Source: Ectocarpus siliculosus
Taxonomy: Eukaryota > Sar > Phaeophyceae > Ectocarpales > Ectocarpaceae
Assembly (NCBI GenBank): GCA_000310025.1
Contig: FN649740.1
Coordinates: 2,182,834 to 2,246,833 of the forward strand
Length of the DNA stretch: 64,000 nt
Direction of reading: 5' to 3'
The position numbers and the translations under genes were made by a program. How positions within the stretch are numbered: position 1 is the stretch's first letter; the number at the start of each line of letters is the position of its first letter. The notes under the pieces are model-generated. The model saw nothing but the letters and a program-made list of their open reading frames with translations. It had not been told where the DNA came from and did not search any database. This document shows, one piece after another, positions 60,601 to 64,000 of the stretch.

Positions 60601-63600
60601 TTCTGCGCCTTCGGAACAGTTTTTAGTGGAAAAACCAAACTCGTATCCGCTGTTGACCGAGACTCTCTGGCTATTTTCTGTGTTCTATTTCTTGTACCGT
60701 GTTGTGCGGGTTTCTGTTCCTCTCGCACTTGTAGGTGTAGACTACCGTAGGCGACAAAAGATGTCACGCCCCGTGAACCAATTCTCAAAAAGCTCATTTT
60801 CTTCAAGGCAACAAAGAGTGACCGTGGCTGGAAACGAAAGCGTTCGAACCGCCTTGTCGAGAGAGCTTGCCGAAAGCGTACCGTTATGATTGATTAATAC
60901 ATTCTGTTCGTCGTGGATTCTTGGAGTTTTGACCATCAGTGCCGGGGTGTGTGACATAACTTAGTGTGTCACTCACGGTATCCCTTTGAAGTGGCATGAC
61001 ACATGACTCGTTCGTCACGCCTCGCTTGTTGAGACCCCCCCTCAGAAGAAAAGTACAGGGAGGTGTTTGAGGCATGGGATAGCCAGGGGAAGACGTTAGC
61101 CGTACTGGGGCATAGGAAGTGGGTTGAAAAACGGCGGGAAGTGATATCGGTAGGATAGATAGAGTACGGTGACATTTTTAGCCACCTTTGGCAAAGTAGC
61201 GAGGAACGATTGGCCATCGGTGATTGGTGAAACCGCTAAGGCATGCAAAATATAGGAATACCCCCCCCCGCCCACCCCCCCACCCCCCCATCCTCTGGTT
61301 CATCCTTGTGAGACGTATATACAAATAGCCTGGGACGAAAACCCGGCATATCGCAATGTCCCGCCATTGCAGGGATGCGAGGCCAATGTCCCAACGACTA
61401 CGGCCTGAAATTACACGAGTCCCCCCGCCACACACACCATATGCTGGTACTCCCCAATAACGCGTTCATTTAGTTCTCTCTCGCGCCCGACCCGCACCCC
61501 ACACGTGACGCGGCCCTGCAGACGGTGTGGTTCTGCACGAAGACCAACGCTCAAGGGTGCAGCCTCGAGCTGGACGAGTCACCCACCGTGGCTTGGTTCC
61601 CCTTCCTCCCGACGGACCAGGACTCGCTGTACTACGAGGCCGGCTCGGGTTGGGGCGAGCCCACCTTGGACTCTTACTACGGTCAGGCCGTCAACGATAC
61701 GGGAGGGACTATGGTGAGTTGGGTTGTTCGGGCGGTTTTTGGCCATTTAGATGCAGGACCTAACCAACCGGGTTTAGCGCAGTACAGTACAGTAGCTTTC
61801 GCGACGATATTGAGTTAGGGCTAGGTTTGAGTACATTAGGGCTAGGGATACGAAACCCCCCTGTTCCGTTCCATACATCAACGGTAAAATCCTCGTGACG
61901 GCGGTCCGTTTGGCGAAGGGGGGGGGAGGGGTCGGGAAGGTACCCTCTATTTAGTGTGTATGTAGGTTGGAGTTTCGACAGGCACGGGGGAGGGGGGCAC
62001 GGTTGTTCTTTGTGCACTTCCGTCTATCTTGCGTCGGGTGTGGGAGTCGTGTTGCAGAGAAGAGGCGTTGTTTGTGTTGGACGAGCTCAAGGGCGGCGGC
62101 ATGGCGAGCAGAGCGCATGCGATTTTCTTTTTTCTCCGGCAAGCGTATTCCCGCGGTGCCCGCATGTTTTTTGTATGGTGGTGCGGCGGTCGTCGGTAAG
62201 TTTTGAGGTGGTCCGTAACCTACGGCAAATATCTGCAAGACCGTGAAGAAAAAGATGCGTCTGTATCACAGGTGTGTGTTGGCGAAAAAACGAGAGGCAT
62301 CCCTTCGGCATCCATTCTCCAGCAAATCCCCCTTCCGGCATTTTTTTACCGATACCCCTCTCTCTTTCGCTCCTGCCCGCGTTACACGTGCCGTCCGATC
62401 GACGCGCGTATGGCGTATTTCATGATAGTATGCGTACGAGTTGGTTTGCTGTTTTGATCTATTTCCACCCTTTCCCCCCCTCCGCCACTGTTTCTGACTG
62501 CTAGTCTGTCCGTCTGTCTGTCTGCCTGTCTGCCTGCCTGTCTGCCTTTGTTTCTGCCTGTAATGTCTGCCTATCTCGTGACCAGTTGGATTGCGGGGTG
62601 GTCGAGGGCTTGATGACGGATGAGGAGATGCTGGCCTGCTTCGCTGATGCCGACATCTGCGTCTTCGCCGCCGACTACGGCGAGGTGTGTAACGACGACA
62701 CATCACGAAGTCCTCCATGAAAGTACCCTTTCCTGACACTATCTTGACTCCTTTATTTTAGGATTGAAAATATTGAATTCAAACCTTCGACGTCATCAGA
62801 ATTGTCTTTCAGGGGCGTAAACGAAAATAGCAACCACGCGGCAAAACTGAACCGTTTCGCGGGCGGTTGACTACAGCTTCGTGTGGTGTGTGTGTAGTTT
62901 ACCCGCCGCAACGACCCCGGGCTACGGGCACCATTGTGAAGCACACGCGGGGAGCTTTGTGTGAAGAACCGAAAAGCCTGGACTCGTGCTCTCAATCGTC
63001 AGATTCCAGCCTCTGGTGCTTTTGCTTACAGTGAGGCGAAATCGTGCGATCGCCCGCATTGGAGGCTAGACACATGTTGCGTGCTTTTACGCGCGTGCAG
63101 ATAATTCTTGAATCGTTGCCATCTGTGAGACTCAGAGTGTGACGGACCTGAGTTATCTATTGTACCACTTTTGGGAGTGAAATGGGCTCCTCCTATGCTT
63201 GTGTCTTTTTTTCTTTCTCCATTTGTCGTTTGTAACGGCCGTGGTTAGCGTGCGTTCGACTAGTAGTTGGGGGAAAGGTGTCTTCTTCGGAGGCGGCGGC
63301 GGCGGCGGCGCGCTTTGGCGGCTCGAAAGCGCCTGCCTGGCCAAAAGTGGTCTATCGCACGCACCCCCATCACACTCAGTTCTCCTTTCCTACAGTACCC
63401 TATCTCGTAGACACCGCATGAAAGTTCCGCGAAGCGGCTCGTGTTTGCTTGCGTTGCAAGAAGAGTACAAGCCTACTGCGACAGCAGTGGATTTTTCGTC
63501 CGTGGCTGCCTGCAGCTCAGGAGGTGGTACATACCCTGCTGCTGAGACGGTGGACGTGTAAATCAGGCTGCAGCGTGTCTGGAAGTAGCATTGTCGCACA

Positions 63601-63822
63601 TGATGTAGGTACGGCGGATGGATGGTGGGGTCCTCACGCGAGTCTCATGTTTCCGTGTTCGTCCTGCCGTACGGTTTTATCGGTGACCAATCGCCGCAGG
63701 TGGAGCTGTTCTTCGACGCCGACGTGCTGAGCCAGCTCCGCTGCATCCAGAACCAGACGGCCTACGACGTCACCCTCTCCGGCATCAACGCGTGGTTCGA
63801 GGCCATCTGGGTCGAGCCTCAC
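57610..63822 (+). CDS. Secreted periplasmic-binding-protein-like protein (3' end beyond window)
   Basis: Resembles the substrate-binding subunits of ABC importers for metal chelates (Peripla_BP_2/BtuF-like), here with a eukaryotic signal peptide. Exons 57610-58041, 58936-59109, 59923-60111, 61522-61713, 62586-62684, 63700-63822; every one is a multiple of three with phase-0 borders, giving 403 residues so far. The N-terminus has a hydrophobic signal segment (KLLLGAAAAAGLLGC) after a second Met (M12) that may be the real start. The fold begins DYFPDKAVIEYAETFTVDYLP, then YKVLTVSDGFSDTVYVLYQCG, the LIGSPCVDELVDNGTVVQ loop, VAFGDSL, EAIKLFSLFYNEEARANELF, TVWFCTKTN, and the acidic FADADICVFAADYGE. 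Cysteines and N-glycosylation sites fit secretion. Ligand unknown; iron-siderophore binding, as for diatom FBP1, is only a possibility. Bacterial ancestry is plausible but untested. Confidence 0.78.
60116..60458. mobile_element. Small inverted-repeat element M1-related, copy 2
   Basis: Left end GAGTGGTCCCGACAAAATAT..CGCCGT and reverse-complemented right end GAGTGGTCCCGATATACGAA..ATATCGC form imperfect inverted termini of about 30 bp sharing AGTGGTCCCG with M1 copy 1. It starts about 5 bp inside the intron after the exon ending at 60111. No coding content. Confidence 0.55.
61202..61271 (+). repeat. SINE fragment related to 2865-2962
   Basis: ACGATTGGCCATCGGTGAT, then ACCGCTAAGGCATGCAAAA and a C run, match both ends of the minus-strand repeat at 2865-2962. 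The tRNA-like middle is missing here. Confidence 0.5.
61302..61412 (+). repeat. Dispersed SINE-like repeat S2, copy in binding-protein intron
   Basis: GGTTCATCCTTGTGAGACGT...CGAAAACCCGGCATATCGC...CAGGGATGCGAGGCCAATG...CGACTACGG. The closest relative in the window is 11664-11785. Confidence 0.65.
62502..62562. repeat. (TCTG)n microsatellite
   Basis: Imperfect TCTG/CCTG units just upstream of the exon starting at 62586, forming much of its polypyrimidine tract. Confidence 0.85.
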
Positions 63823-64000
63823 GTGAGCTACACTACCGCCGTAGACTAGACTGACATGTGTAGCAGCAGCAGCAGAGTAATAGCTGCTGCTGCGGCGGCT
63901 ACAGCTTTCGCAGATGGTGTTCGGTCTCTTGTACGGCGGTGGTAGAGGGCTGCCCCGGGCGGTGTTTCACAGGCGCGTGTTTCGCCGAAGGTTTGAACGC

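Overview
The window looks like nuclear DNA of a multicellular stramenopile, most likely a brown alga (Ectocarpus-like). This is inferred from intron-dense genes (up to 17 visible exons, mostly 60-230 bp, with introns of several hundred bp to 2 kb), GC-rich coding exons in lower-GC introns, many poly-G and trinucleotide runs, and gene content: a secreted oxidative polysaccharide-cleaving enzyme with WSC and CBM1 modules, an algal type of kinase with a DFN motif, and a secreted substrate-binding-protein homologue. No species can be fixed from sequence alone. Most long open frames are shadows of exons or intron noise, so I rebuilt genes from exon homology, GT/GC-AG boundaries and phase continuity.

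Layout, left to right. 273-12967 (-): motor domain of a myosin heavy chain, 17 exons, running off the left edge. 12968-16256: repeats only, including several copies of a (CAA)n-tailed retroposon (R1). 16257-18960 (-): a 5'-truncated, frameshifted LINE. 18961-20800: locally repetitive DNA with clusters of TCATGA-type palindromic words. 20801-22821 (+): three exons of a protein kinase whose N-lobe is missing. 22822-25659: gene-poor, with a weak trace of a transposase-like reading frame. 25660-29998 (-): PfkB/ribokinase-family sugar kinase, 8 exons. 30628-35222 (+): hotdog-fold thioesterase, 4 exons. 35223-38586: a 100-N assembly gap and short tandem repeats. 38587-43358 (-): secreted LPMO-WSC-CBM1 protein, 9 exons. 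43359-47948: repeats, including a small inverted-repeat element inserted in an R1 copy. 47949-57071 (-): an SKA3-like kinetochore protein, 11 exons. 57610 to the right edge (+): secreted periplasmic-binding-protein-like gene, 6 exons visible.

Two gene pairs are head to head and may share promoters: PfkB/thioesterase (629 bp between start codons) and SKA3-like/binding protein (538 bp). Otherwise the genes have unrelated jobs: actin motor, chromosome segregation, sugar phosphorylation, acyl-CoA hydrolysis, wall polysaccharide oxidation and ligand binding. There is no operon-like logic.

The most interesting gene is the 490-residue LPMO. Its predicted mature N-terminus is His, it has a second histidine-brace candidate, and it carries a WSC domain and a CBM1 whose last cysteine lies on an 18-nt terminal exon. 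The repeat landscape (tRNA-like SINEs, two short inverted-repeat families, R1 with filled and empty sites) is the other notable content.
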